From contig NZ_JAFCJM010000009.1 in assembly GCF_018130955.1 (NCBI RefSeq), positions 1-64,000 on the forward strand: DNA of 64,000 bases. The letters run 5' to 3'. The DNA comes from Bradyrhizobium liaoningense. GTDB lineage: Bacteria; Pseudomonadota; Alphaproteobacteria; Rhizobiales; Xanthobacteraceae. Positions 34,855 through 44,370 of the stretch are shown here, piece after piece (the stretch's first letter is position 1; every line of letters begins with the position of its first letter). A model generated the notes under the pieces. The model was given only the letters and a program-made list of their open reading frames with translations. It did no database searches and was not told the origin of the DNA. The position numbers and the translations under genes are program-made.

Positions 34855-36270
34855 TCAGGCCGACGCGATCTTGCGGTACAGCGCATTGTAGCAGGCGGCC
34901 GAAATCTCCCAGCTGAAGGAGCGCGACATCGCGCTGCGGCGCATGGAGTCGAGCCGGTCCTGCGCGATGAAGGTCGAGAATGCGCGGCGGATGCCGCCGA
35001 GCAGCGAGTCCCGCGACGGCTGGGTGAACAGGAAGCCGGTCTCGCCATCGGTGATGGTCTCGGCCAGTCCGCCGGTCTGATGGCCGATCGGCAGCGAGCC
35101 GAACCGCTGCGCATACATCTGGCTCAAACCGCACGGCTCGAAGCGTGACGGCATCAGCGTGAAATCGCTGCCGGCGAAGATGCGCCGCGCCTGGGCTTCG
35201 TTGAAGCCGATCGCAACGCCGATGGCGTCCGGGCGCCTGCGGTGCGCGTCGATCAGCGCCTGCTCCAGTGCCGGCTCGCCGGAGCCGGTGACCACGATCT
35301 GCCCGCCAGCGTCCAGAATTTCGTCGGCAGCCGACAGGACAAGATCGATGCCCTTTTGATGCACGAGCCGGGCGACGATGCCGAACATCGGCCCGCGCGA
35401 CACTGCGAGCCCGAATTGTTTGCGTACATAATCGGCGTTCGCGCGCTTGCCGGCCCAGTCGCCGGCGCCAAACTGTTGTGCGAGCTGCGCGCAAGAGCGC
35501 GGATCCCAGCTCTCGTCGATGCCGTTCAAGATCCCGGTGAGCTCCGCCGCATCGGAGCGCATGCGCAAGAGGCCTTCGAGGCCGCAGCCGAATTCGGCCG
35601 TGGTGATCTCGCGTGCATAGGTGCCGCTGACGGTGGTGAGGTGCGAGGCATAGACCAGCCCCGCCTTGAGGAAGGAGAGCTGGTCGTAGAACTCGATGCC
35701 GTCGATGTGGAACGAGCTCTCCGGTGCGCCGATCCGCCGCAGCGACTCCTTCGGGAAGAGACCCTGATAGGCGAGATTATGGATGGTCAGGATCGACGGC
35801 AGTTTTGTTCCGCGCCAGGCGAGATAGGCCGGCACGAGCGAGGCCTGCCAGTCATTGGCATGGATCAGGTCTGCTGCCCAATTCTTGTCCAGGCTGCCCG
35901 CGGCGAGCTCAGCAGCCGCCAAGGCAAAGCGCCCGAAGCGGATGTCGTTGTCGGGCCAGTCGCGCCCGGACTCGTCGCCATAGGGGTTGCCTGGGCGATC
36001 GTAGAGCTGCGAGCACAACAGCACATAGACCGGCAGCCCGTCACGCGTTGCGGCCCGGCCGAGCGTGCAGGCCGGCATCTCCGCGAATGCCGGACAACGA
36101 CCAACGATCTGAAGATGCGTCAGTTGTTCGATGATGTCGCGATAGCCGGGCAGCATGATCCGGATATCGGCGAAGGGGCGCAGCGCGCGGGGGAGCGCAG
36201 CGGAAACGGCGCCCAGTCCGCCCACGCGGACAAAGTCGTCCAACTCCGTCGTGACAAACAAGACCCTCAA
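34855..36270 (-). CDS. glgA: glycogen synthase (GlgA, GT5 family)
   Basis: 471 aa starting at TTG 36270 with AGAGGGCGG upstream; no ATG or GTG fits the conserved start RVLFVTTELDDFVRVGGLG. GlgA transfers glucose from ADP-glucose to growing alpha-1,4 glucan. The N-terminal acceptor domain and the GT-B C-terminal domain (RGPMFGIVARLVHQKGIDLV, MPSRFEPCGLSQMYAQRFGSLPIGHQTGGLAETI) are present. The usual K-x-G-G-L is V-G-G-L here, the Lys position being Val (FVRVGGLGAV). With the debranching enzyme at 8.5 kb, glucan metabolism is represented twice. Confidence 0.9.
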   Translation of the reverse strand: MRVLFVTTELDDFVRVGGLGAVSAALPRALRPFADIRIMLPGYRDIIEQLTHLQIVGRCPAFAEMPACTLGRAATRDGLPVYVLLCSQLYDRPGNPYGDESGRDWPDNDIRFGRFALAAAELAAGSLDKNWAADLIHANDWQASLVPAYLAWRGTKLPSILTIHNLAYQGLFPKESLRRIGAPESSFHIDGIEFYDQLSFLKAGLVYASHLTTVSGTYAREITTAEFGCGLEGLLRMRSDAAELTGILNGIDESWDPRSCAQLAQQFGAGDWAGKRANADYVRKQFGLAVSRGPMFGIVARLVHQKGIDLVLSAADEILDAGGQIVVTGSGEPALEQALIDAHRRRPDAIGVAIGFNEAQARRIFAGSDFTLMPSRFEPCGLSQMYAQRFGSLPIGHQTGGLAETITDGETGFLFTQPSRDSLLGGIRRAFSTFIAQDRLDSMRRSAMSRSFSWEISAACYNALYRKIASA

Positions 36271-36448
36271 GAACAGCCGCCCTCTGCCGAGCCCGTTTGC
36301 TGCTATGCAAGATCGGGTCCAGTTCCTTATGACTTCAGAGACGGGCGACCGGCGGCTGCCTTACAGGTAGAGGCTTTCCTGCCGGTCTTCCGCAAACTAG
36401 GGTCCGGACACCAACCGAGGCGTAACGCGGGTCCGGGGAACGACAAGG

Positions 36449-37645
36449 ATGAAGCTAGCAGATAAGCATGAGGGCGCGACGACAAAGGCCTTTGCCGGCC
36501 TGCGTGTGCTGGATTTTTCGACCACCATCGCCGGCCCCCATTGTTCGCGGATGCTCGCCGACATGGGCGCGGAGGTGATCAAGATCGAGACCGACGGCGG
36601 CGAGACCATGCGGACCAGGCCGCCGCTCCGCGACGGCTGCAGCACCGTGTTCGGCCAGCTCAATGTCGGCAAGAAGAGCATGGTGCTCGACTTGAAATCC
36701 GACGCCGGCAAGGAGGCCATTCGCCGGCTGGTCGCGACTTCGGATATCCTGGTCGAGAACTTCCGCCCCGGTGTGATGCACCGGTTGCGGCTCGACTACG
36801 ATACGCTGCGGCCGCTCAATCCCAGGCTGATCTATTGCTCGATCTCCGGCTACGGCCAGACCGGCCCGTCGGCGGAACTGCCGGCCTACGCGCCGGTGAT
36901 CCACGCGGCCTCCGGCTATGACATGGCGCATCTCGCCCATCAGCCCGGCCGCAACCGCCCGGACTTTTGCGGCATCTACCACGCCGACGTCGTCACCGGC
37001 ACCTATGGCTTTGGCGCGATTGCATCAGCGCTCTATCAGCGTTCCGTCACCGGCCTCGGCCAGCACATCGACGTCTCCATGCTGGAGTCGATGCTGACGC
37101 TGACGGTGGTCGAGTTGCAGACGGCCCAGTTCGAGGTGGCGCCGCCGCCGCGGCCGATGTTCGGTCCGACCGAGACGGCGGGCGGCTACGTCATGATCAC
37201 CATCTCCAGCGAGAAGAGCTTTCAGAACCTGATGAAGGCGATCAAGCGCCCCGAATGGATCTCCGATCCGCGTTTCGTCACCTATGGCGTGCGGCGCGCA
37301 AACTGGGGCGACATGATGGACGGGGTTGAAGCCTGGTCGCGTCCCCTGACGACCAAGGCATGTCTGGCCGCGCTCGACGCCGAGGGCGTGCCGGCGTCGG
37401 CTTACCGCACCGTCGCCGAAGCATTGGCCGATCCGCAATTGACGCATCGCCAGGCGCTGACCGACGTTACGGACGACGGCGGCACGTTCCAGGTGCTGAA
37501 CCTGCCGTTCCGGATGTCGGGCGCCGATGTGAGCGCTGGCAACCAAATGTCCGGGCTCGGCGAGCACACGCAGGAGCTTTTGCAGGAGGCAGGCCTCGCC
37601 GACGACTCGTCGAAGGGGACAGCGAGCAAGGTCGCCTCGAGCTAG
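36449..37645 (+). CDS. CaiB/BaiF family (class III) CoA transferase
   Basis: 398 aa. The opening FAGLRVLDFSTTIAGPHCSRMLADMGAEVIKIE is the family hallmark, followed by GDFGR-like MVLDLKSDAGKEA and PDILVENFRPGVM. These enzymes move CoA between organic acids, often to activate a catabolic substrate. It diverges from glgA and lies 141 bases upstream of a peptide-type ABC importer, so the importer may bring in its acid substrate. Donor and acceptor are not predictable. Confidence 0.9.
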   Translation: MKLADKHEGATTKAFAGLRVLDFSTTIAGPHCSRMLADMGAEVIKIETDGGETMRTRPPLRDGCSTVFGQLNVGKKSMVLDLKSDAGKEAIRRLVATSDILVENFRPGVMHRLRLDYDTLRPLNPRLIYCSISGYGQTGPSAELPAYAPVIHAASGYDMAHLAHQPGRNRPDFCGIYHADVVTGTYGFGAIASALYQRSVTGLGQHIDVSMLESMLTLTVVELQTAQFEVAPPPRPMFGPTETAGGYVMITISSEKSFQNLMKAIKRPEWISDPRFVTYGVRRANWGDMMDGVEAWSRPLTTKACLAALDAEGVPASAYRTVAEALADPQLTHRQALTDVTDDGGTFQVLNLPFRMSGADVSAGNQMSGLGEHTQELLQEAGLADDSSKGTASKVASS

Positions 37646-37786
37646 GTTTATTCCGCATGGCGGACGAGACTTGCCGCGATTCATCTCGCGCGCGTGTTCC
37701 TCTTGCCGTCGCCGGTGAATCTCGCCAATCTCGCCTCACGTCACGAGCGATCCGAAACATCGGACGAGAAATCTTGGGAGGACACC

Positions 37787-39331
37787 ATGACGAACGCGGC
37801 TGCCGCAGCGCGCGGGCTTGCGCCGATTTTCCTTGTGACGGCATTTGCGCTCGGGGCGCTGGTCCAGCCCGCGCAAGCCCAGAAGTCGGGCGGCAGCATC
37901 ACCGTCGGCCAGGAACTGGATATTCCCGGCTTCGATCCGCTCAAGGTCGGCGTCTACGATACCTCGGCCAACACCGCCGCCGCCGCGATCTTCGACACGC
38001 TCGTCGCGCTCGATGAGAAGGGCGAGCTGAAACCAAAGCTCGCGCTGTCGTGGACGCATTCCGACGACTTCAAGACCTGGACCTTCAAGCTGCGGCCCGG
38101 CGTCAAATTCCACGACGGCACGCCGTTCAATGCGCAGGCGGCGAAGGAAAATTTCGACCGCCAGAAGGATCCCGCCAACAAGTGCCGCTGCGCCTTCTAC
38201 ATCTCCACCATGATCAGCGCGCAGGCAGTCGACGATCTCACGGTCGTCTATAATTTTAGCGCGCCGTCGGTGAACTACCCGGCCACGACGACCATCCAGA
38301 GCTCCAACAACGTCATGCACTCGCCGACGGCGTGGAAGACCAAGGGCGACGACTATAACCGCAACCCCGTCGGCACCGGCCCCTACATCCTGAAATCCTG
38401 GGCCGCGGGCGACCGCATGGTTCTGGAAAAGAATCCGGATTATTGGGACAAGGGCAAACCCTATCTCGACCGCATCACCCTGAAGCCGCTGCCGGATGCG
38501 CAGTCGCGCTTCGCCTCCCTGCAATCGGGCGAGGCCGACGTCATCTGGGACGACGAATATGACGCCGACAATATCCAGAAGGCGCAGAAGGATTCAAAAT
38601 TATTCGTGAACGCCTATACGGGGTCCGGCGCGCAGGTCTACGCCTTCAACACCAAGGCGGCACCCTTCGACGACGTGCGCGTGCGCCAGGCGCTGGTGAT
38701 GGCGCTCGACCGCAAGAAGATGTCGCAGGCAATCACCAACGGTCTCGCGAAGCCCGCGAGCAACCCCTATGGCAGCGGCTCATGGGTCCAGTGCAAGGAT
38801 GACGGTGCGTTGCCGGAGGACGCCGAGAAGGCGAAGGCGCTGCTCAAGGATTACGGCAAGCCGGTCGAGTTCAAGATGATCGTCACCGCGACGCCGCGCG
38901 GACGCGTGATCGGTCAGGTGCTCCAGCAGTTCTGGAAGCGGGTCGGCGCCAACATGGAGATCGAGCAGATCGATCAGGCCACCGTCGTGCCGCGCGCCTT
39001 CATGCGCCAGTTCCAGTTGACGCCGTGGCGCATCGTCGATCTCGCCGATCCCGATCCGCAGATGTACGCCAACTTCAAGTCCGGCAGCCCGGTCGCGCTC
39101 GCCAACTTCTCCGACCCCGAGCTCGATCGCCTTCTCGAACACTCGCGCTCGACCGCCGATATCGACAAGCGCACCGAGGATTACTGCGCGATCAGCCGCC
39201 TAATCAACAAGGAAGCGATCTGGTTCTGGACCTTCCAGAACACCTACTATTCGATCTCGTCGGCCAAGGTGAAGGGCGTTCCGAAGATGTACAACGGCGT
39301 GCTGGATGTCTCGAACGCCTGGCTGGACTAG
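37787..39331 (+). CDS. ABC transporter substrate-binding protein, peptide/opine/nickel family (SBP_bac_5)
   Basis: 514 aa. ATG 37787 has GGGAGG six bases upstream and gives a signal peptide ending in AQA (LVQPAQA-QKSGG). The mature protein shows SBP_bac_5 features: QELDIPGFDPLKVG, PKLALSWTHSDDFKTWTFKLRPGVKFHDGTPF and NPVGTGPYILKSW. It is the capture component of the five-gene importer that follows. The ligand may be an oligopeptide, an opine or another amphipathic solute. Confidence 0.92.
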   Translation: MTNAAAAARGLAPIFLVTAFALGALVQPAQAQKSGGSITVGQELDIPGFDPLKVGVYDTSANTAAAAIFDTLVALDEKGELKPKLALSWTHSDDFKTWTFKLRPGVKFHDGTPFNAQAAKENFDRQKDPANKCRCAFYISTMISAQAVDDLTVVYNFSAPSVNYPATTTIQSSNNVMHSPTAWKTKGDDYNRNPVGTGPYILKSWAAGDRMVLEKNPDYWDKGKPYLDRITLKPLPDAQSRFASLQSGEADVIWDDEYDADNIQKAQKDSKLFVNAYTGSGAQVYAFNTKAAPFDDVRVRQALVMALDRKKMSQAITNGLAKPASNPYGSGSWVQCKDDGALPEDAEKAKALLKDYGKPVEFKMIVTATPRGRVIGQVLQQFWKRVGANMEIEQIDQATVVPRAFMRQFQLTPWRIVDLADPDPQMYANFKSGSPVALANFSDPELDRLLEHSRSTADIDKRTEDYCAISRLINKEAIWFWTFQNTYYSISSAKVKGVPKMYNGVLDVSNAWLD

Positions 39332-39337
39332 GCGGCG

Positions 39338-40288
39338 ATGCTCAACTTCATCGTTCGGCGGCTCATCTATCTCGTGCCGGTGTTGCTCGCCGTCTCGCTG
39401 CTGACGTTCCTGATCGCCTCGCTGCTGCCGGGCGATCTCGCCTACGTCATCCTGGGGGACCAGGCGACGCCTGAGAAGGTTGCGGCGCTTCGTCACGATA
39501 TGGGGCTCGACCAACCCATGTGGTGGCGTTACCTGAGCTGGGTCGGTCAGGTCTTGCAGGGCGATCTCGGCCGCTCCTTCCGCACCGGGCAGACGGTGCT
39601 GCAGGCGGTCGCCGAACGCATTCCGGTTTCGATCGAGCTGATGCTGCTCGCCGAGATCATCGGGCTCGTGATCGGTGTGCCGCTCGCGATCGCCTGCGCG
39701 GCCCGCGCCGGCAGCGCGTTCGACCGCTTCATGACCGGCGGCGCCTTTGCCATGCTGTCGGTGCCGTCCTTCCTCTCGGCGATCCTGCTGATCTATCTGT
39801 TCGCGGTCGAGCTGCGCTGGCTGCCGGCCACGGGCTACGTGCCGTTGACCGAAGACCCCATCGCAAACCTGCGCTTCTTCGTGCTGCCCGCGCTCACGCT
39901 GGCGCTCGCGGAATGGCCGGGCATCATGCGGGTGCTGCGCTCCGACATGATCGCGACCTTGCAGGAGGACTACATCTCGCTGGCGAAGGCCAAGGGGCTG
40001 AAGCCTTCGCGCATCTTGTTCGTGCACGCGCTAAAACCGTCGTCGCTGACGCTGGTCACCATCACCGGCATCAATATCGGCCGCCTGATCGGCGGCGCGC
40101 TGATCGTGGAATCGATCTTCGCGCTGCCGGGCATCGGCCGGCTTCTGGTCGGAGCGATCTACACCCGTGACCTCATCATCCTCCAGGGCGTGGTGCTGCT
40201 GGTCGCCTCCGGCTTCGTGATCATGAACTTCATCGTCGACATGCTCTATGCGGTCCTCGATCCCAGGATTCGCCATGGCCACGCTTGA
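39338..40288 (+). CDS. ABC transporter permease, DppB type
   Basis: 316 aa with six helices. It begins MLNFIVRRLIYLVPVLLAVSLLTFL, the standard DppB/OppB N-terminus, and has the ATPase-coupling loop SLAKAKGLKPSRILFVHALK (EAA motif). It starts 6 bases after the binding-protein stop and overlaps the next permease by 14 bases. Confidence 0.93.
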   Translation: MLNFIVRRLIYLVPVLLAVSLLTFLIASLLPGDLAYVILGDQATPEKVAALRHDMGLDQPMWWRYLSWVGQVLQGDLGRSFRTGQTVLQAVAERIPVSIELMLLAEIIGLVIGVPLAIACAARAGSAFDRFMTGGAFAMLSVPSFLSAILLIYLFAVELRWLPATGYVPLTEDPIANLRFFVLPALTLALAEWPGIMRVLRSDMIATLQEDYISLAKAKGLKPSRILFVHALKPSSLTLVTITGINIGRLIGGALIVESIFALPGIGRLLVGAIYTRDLIILQGVVLLVASGFVIMNFIVDMLYAVLDPRIRHGHA

Positions 40289-41144
40289 ACTCTCGCTGCC
40301 TGAAGAGGTCGAACAGCCGGTGCGGCGCAAGCGCGGGCTCGGACTTCTGTTCTGGTTCGCCATCTCCTGGATCGTGATCATCTTCGCGGTGGCGATCCTC
40401 GCGCCGGTCTTGCCGCTGCAAAACCCGGTCGACATGGACATGCTGGAGCGTCGCGCCTGGATCTCGACCGAGCATTGGCTCGGCACCGACGGGCTCGGCC
40501 GCGACGAGCTGGCGCGCCTGATCTGGGGTGCGCGGGTGTCGTTGACCGTCGGCCTGTGCGCCCCGTTGATCGGCCTGATCGTCGGCGGCGCGCTCGGCCT
40601 GCTCGCCGGCTATTTCCGCGGCCGCTTCGAGACGCTTGTGGTCGGCAGCATGGACGTGCTGCTCGCCTTTCCGCCGCTGATTTTTGCGCTCGCCGTGGTC
40701 GCCTATCTCGGCCAGTCCATCCCGAATCTCACGTTCATTCTCGGCTTCCTCGGCATCCCCGCCTTCATGCGGGTGTCGCGCGCGGCGACGCTGACGCTGG
40801 CGCGGCGGGAATTCGTCATTGCGGCCGAGGCGCTCGGCGCCACGCATGCGCGCATCCTGCTGCGCGAGCTGTTGCCGAATGTGTTCCTGCCGCTGTTCGC
40901 CTTCTTCCTGCTCGGTGTCGCCGTCACCATCGTGGCCGAGGGCTCGCTGTCGTTCCTCGGATTAGGCGTGCCGCCGCCGATGGCGAGCTGGGGCAGCATG
41001 ATCGGGGAGGGGCGCGAGAGCCTCGAGATGGCGCCAAGGCTCGCCTTCCTGCCGGCCTTCGCGATGTTCGTCACCGTGCTGGCCTTCAACCTGGTCGGCG
41101 ACACGCTGCGGGCGCTCACCGACCCGCGTCAGGGGGCACTGTGA
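40275..41144 (+). CDS. ABC transporter permease, DppC type
   Basis: 289 aa from ATG 40275, inside the last 14 bases of the DppB-type gene. The N-terminal helix is LLFWFAISWIVIIFAVAILAP, then the typical HWLGTDGLGRDELARLIWGARVSL and the EAA loop FVIAAEALGATHARILLRELLPN. It forms the transmembrane channel with the DppB-type partner. Its stop overlaps the GTG of the next gene by three bases. Confidence 0.93.
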   Translation: MATLELSLPEEVEQPVRRKRGLGLLFWFAISWIVIIFAVAILAPVLPLQNPVDMDMLERRAWISTEHWLGTDGLGRDELARLIWGARVSLTVGLCAPLIGLIVGGALGLLAGYFRGRFETLVVGSMDVLLAFPPLIFALAVVAYLGQSIPNLTFILGFLGIPAFMRVSRAATLTLARREFVIAAEALGATHARILLRELLPNVFLPLFAFFLLGVAVTIVAEGSLSFLGLGVPPPMASWGSMIGEGRESLEMAPRLAFLPAFAMFVTVLAFNLVGDTLRALTDPRQGAL

Positions 41145-42133
41145 ACGGGGCCCTGCTGTCCATCCAGGACGTCGCGGTCGAGCTGCCGACGCCGCGCGGC
41201 AATCTTCGCGCTGTCGATCATGTCGACCTCACCCTGGAGGCTGGGCGCACGCTCGGTGTCGTCGGCGAGTCCGGTTGCGGCAAGACCATGCTGTCGCGCG
41301 CCATCCTCCAGTTGCTGCCGAAGAAGGCCAAGCTCACGGGACGCGTGATGTTCGACGGCCGGGATCTGGCGCGGCTCGACCCCGAGAGCCTGCGCGAGCT
41401 GCGCGGGCGCGACCTTGCGGTCGTGTTCCAGGACCCGATGACCTCGCTCAACCCCGTGCTGACGATCGGCACGCAGTTGATGGAGACGATCCAGGAACAT
41501 CTCGAACTCGATGCGCCGGCCGCGAAGAGGCGCAGCATCGACCTGCTCACCGCGGTAGGCATCCCCGCGCCCGAGCAGCGGCTCGCGCAATATCCGCATC
41601 AATGTTCCGGCGGCATGCGCCAGCGCATCGCGATCGCGATCGCGATGTCCTGCGAGCCAAAACTCCTGATCGCTGACGAGCCGACCACGGCGCTCGACGT
41701 GACGATCCAGGCGCAGATCCTCGATCTCCTGGCGCGCGAGCAGCGCCGCCGCCACATGGCGATGATTTTGATCACCCACGATCTCGGCGTGGTCGCCGGG
41801 CGTACCGACGAGGTCGCGGTGATGTATGCGGGGCGCGTGGTGGAGCGCGCGCCGACACCGACCCTCTTCAAGCGGATGCACATGCCCTACACGGAAGCGT
41901 TGCTGGCGGCGATCCCCAAACTCGAGACCGCGCCGCATACACCGCTGCCGGCGATCTCCGGCCGTCCGCCGGATCCGACGCGGCCGCTGCCGGGTTGCGC
42001 GTTCGCCCCGCGCTGCCGCTATGCCGCCGGTCGCTGCCACCAGGCCAAGCCTGATCTCTCCGCCGCCGAGACCGCAGGACATTTCTACGCCTGCTTCCAT
42101 CCGATCCAGATGGCCGAGGACGTCGGCGCATGA
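41141..42133 (+). CDS. ABC transporter ATP-binding protein, DppD type
   Basis: 330 aa starting at GTG 41141, with AGGGGG upstream and a 4-base GTGA overlap with the permease. Walker A is GESGCGKTM, signature is [14 protein letters not shown], and Walker B is [12 protein letters not shown]. The C-terminal oligopeptide-transporter extension has Cys residues in [15 protein letters not shown], the Fe-S type site seen in this family. It pairs with the DppF-type ATPase. The stop overlaps the next start by ATGA. Confidence 0.93.
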   Translation: MNGALLSIQDVAVELPTPRGNLRAVDHVDLTLEAGRTLGVVGESGCGKTMLSRAILQLLPKKAKLTGRVMFDGRDLARLDPESLRELRGRDLAVVFQDPMTSLNPVLTIGTQLMETIQEHLELDAPAAKRRSIDLLTAVGIPAPEQRLAQYPHQCSGGMRQRIAIAIAMSCEPKLLIADEPTTALDVTIQAQILDLLAREQRRRHMAMILITHDLGVVAGRTDEVAVMYAGRVVERAPTPTLFKRMHMPYTEALLAAIPKLETAPHTPLPAISGRPPDPTRPLPGCAFAPRCRYAAGRCHQAKPDLSAAETAGHFYACFHPIQMAEDVGA

Positions 42134-43110
42134 TGCAGGTCGCTGCTCGCAACCCCTCCGACGAGCCGCTGTTGAAGGTGGATGATCTCGTCGTCGAATA
42201 CGGCCTCGGCAACAGGACCGTCCACGCCGTGTCCGGCGTCAGCCTCGAGGTCGCGCGCGGCGAGACGCTGGGCCTGGTCGGCGAGTCCGGCTGCGGCAAG
42301 TCGACGCTTGGCCGCGCCGTGCTGCAATTGCGGCGCCCCAAATCCGGCAGCGTGCTTTTCGACGGCCACGATCTTACGGCGATGCAGGGCGAGACCCTGC
42401 GCAGGATGCGGCAGCGCGTGCAGCTCATCTTCCAGGATCCGATCGCCTCGCTCAATCCGCGCCGGCGCATCGGCGACATCGTTGCCGAGCCCCTGATCAT
42501 CGCCGGCGTCAAGGACCCCGAAAAGCGCAAGCAGATCGTCTGGGAGGTGCTGAGCGCGGTCGGCCTCGATCCGGATCTCGTGGCCGGGCGACTGCCGCAC
42601 GAATTCTCCGGCGGCCAGTGCCAGCGCATCTGCATTGCGCGCGCGCTGGTGCTCAATCCCGAATTCATCGTCTGCGACGAGCCGGTCTCGGCGCTCGACG
42701 TCTCCATCCGCGCGCAGATCCTCAACCTCCTGGAGGAGATGAAGACGCGGTTCGGCCTGACGCTGCTGTTCATCGCGCATGATCTTGCGGTGGTCAAAGC
42801 CGTCAGCGACCGCGTCGCGGTGATGTATCTCGGGCGGCTCTGCGAGGTCGGTCCATCCGAGCAATTATTCGCAAAGCCCGCGCATCCCTACACCGCGCTG
42901 CTGCTCGAGGCGATCCCGGTCCCCGATCCCGACGTGCGGCCCGCGGAGAGTGTGGCGACCGGTGAGCCGCCATCGCCGATTGCGCCGCCGTCGGGCTGCC
43001 GTTTCCGCACCCGCTGCCCGCGCGCCGACCAGCGTTGCAGCGCGGAGATGCCTGAATTGCGCAGCGTCGCGCCCGGCCAGCTCGTCGCTTGCCATCATCC
43101 GCTGATCTAA
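42130..43110 (+). CDS. ABC transporter ATP-binding protein, DppF type
   Basis: 326 aa. Walker A is GESGCGKST, signature is FSGGQCQRICIARAL, Walker B is FIVCDEPVSALD. The C-terminal Cys motif is GCRFRTRCPRADQRC. It starts in an ATGA overlap with the DppD-type gene and is the last gene of the importer operon. Confidence 0.93.
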   Translation: MMQVAARNPSDEPLLKVDDLVVEYGLGNRTVHAVSGVSLEVARGETLGLVGESGCGKSTLGRAVLQLRRPKSGSVLFDGHDLTAMQGETLRRMRQRVQLIFQDPIASLNPRRRIGDIVAEPLIIAGVKDPEKRKQIVWEVLSAVGLDPDLVAGRLPHEFSGGQCQRICIARALVLNPEFIVCDEPVSALDVSIRAQILNLLEEMKTRFGLTLLFIAHDLAVVKAVSDRVAVMYLGRLCEVGPSEQLFAKPAHPYTALLLEAIPVPDPDVRPAESVATGEPPSPIAPPSGCRFRTRCPRADQRCSAEMPELRSVAPGQLVACHHPLI

Positions 43111-43193
43111 ATTATGACAAGGCCGAATTTGTCTCGCCTCGCCCGGCATGGCATGCTGGCTGATTATAACAAGAAGCATGCGGGAGAACGCTC

Positions 43194-44261
43194 ATGAAGA
43201 GTTTCAAGGTCGCCGATTTCAAGGCGCCGCTGCAGGAGTTCGATGAGGCCACGCCGCAGCCGTCGGGCACGCAGGTGCTCATCAAGGTCAAGGCGGCCGG
43301 CGTCTGCCATAGCGACCTCCACATCTGGGAAGGCGGCTACGATCTCGGCCACGGCCGCAAGCCGCTGTCGCTCGGGGATCGCGGCATCGCCCTGCCGCTG
43401 ACCATGGGCCACGAGACGGTCGGCGAAGTCCTCGCCTTCGGACCCGACGTCAAGCCGTCCGACCTGGGCGACCTCAGGCTCGGCGATGTCGGCCTCGTCT
43501 ATCCCTGGATCGGCTGCGGCAAATGCGAGACCTGCCGCGGCGGCGACGAGAACATGTGCCTGACCCCGCGTTCGCTCGGCGTCTATTGCGACGGCGGCTA
43601 TGCCGACCACATGCTGGTGCCGCATCCGCGTTATCTGCTCAACCTGAAGGGTCTCGATCCCGCGACCACCGCGCCCTATGCCTGCTCGGGAGTCACGACT
43701 TACAGCGCACTGAAGAAGGTCGAGCAGCACTTCAATACGCCGATCGTGATCTTTGGCGCCGGCGGTCTCGGGCTGATGGCGCTCTCGCTGTTGAAAGCGA
43801 TGGGCGGCAAGGGCGCCATCGTTGTCGACATCGATTCCCGCAAGCGCGAAGCGGCGGAGAAGGCGGGCGCGCTCGCCACCGTCGACGGCAAGGCGCCGGA
43901 TGCGCTGGAGCAGCTCGCGAAGAAGGCGGGCGGCCCGATCCGCGCCGTGATCGACCTCGTCGGCAATCCCGCGACCACGCAGCTCGGCTTCGACTGCCTG
44001 ACCAAGGGCGGCAAGCTCGTCATCGTCGGCCTGTTCGGCGGCGGCGCAACCTGGGCGCTGCCGCTGATTCCGATCAAGGCGGTCACCATTCAGGGCAGCT
44101 ATGTCGGCAATCTGCGCGAGACGCAGGAGCTGCTCGATCTCGTCCGCACCAAGAACATCCCGCCGATCCCCGTCACGCCGCTGCCGCTCAGCAAGGCCAA
44201 CGACGCGCTGCTGGAGTTGCAGAAGGGCGCGGTGGTTGGGCGGTCGGTGCTGGTGCCGTAG
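43194..44261 (+). CDS. zinc-dependent alcohol dehydrogenase (medium-chain family)
   Basis: 355 aa. Catalytic zinc ligands are visible in AAGVCHSDLHIW and MGHETVGEV; the structural zinc site is CGKCETCRGGDENMC. The NAD fold is VIFGAGGLGLMALSLL. A longer loop (GYDLGHGRKPLSLGDRGIALPLT) precedes the His. It oxidises alcohols or reduces aldehydes; the substrate is not assigned. A repeat element separates it from the downstream dehydrogenase, which may be cotranscribed. Confidence 0.9.
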   Translation: MKSFKVADFKAPLQEFDEATPQPSGTQVLIKVKAAGVCHSDLHIWEGGYDLGHGRKPLSLGDRGIALPLTMGHETVGEVLAFGPDVKPSDLGDLRLGDVGLVYPWIGCGKCETCRGGDENMCLTPRSLGVYCDGGYADHMLVPHPRYLLNLKGLDPATTAPYACSGVTTYSALKKVEQHFNTPIVIFGAGGLGLMALSLLKAMGGKGAIVVDIDSRKREAAEKAGALATVDGKAPDALEQLAKKAGGPIRAVIDLVGNPATTQLGFDCLTKGGKLVIVGLFGGGATWALPLIPIKAVTIQGSYVGNLRETQELLDLVRTKNIPPIPVTPLPLSKANDALLELQKGAVVGRSVLVP

Positions 44262-44270
44262 TACATTCTG

Positions 44271-44346
44271 TCATTCCGGGGCGATGCGACGCATCGAACC
44301 CGGAATCTCGAGATTCCGGGTTCGGCACTTCGTGCCGCCCCGGAAA
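44271..44346. repeat. nested palindromic repeat element (REP/MITE-like)
   Basis: A perfect 30-base palindrome centred on CTCGAG lies at 44295-44324 (half-site CGAACCCGGAATCTC). It is enclosed by TTCCGGGGCG (44274-44283) and CGCCCCGGAA (44336-44345). Elements of this type are common in Bradyrhizobium intergenic DNA. It sits between two same-strand genes and would fold strongly in their transcript. Confidence 0.75.
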
Positions 44347-44370
44347 GACGTATCCCTGATTGGAGACTTC

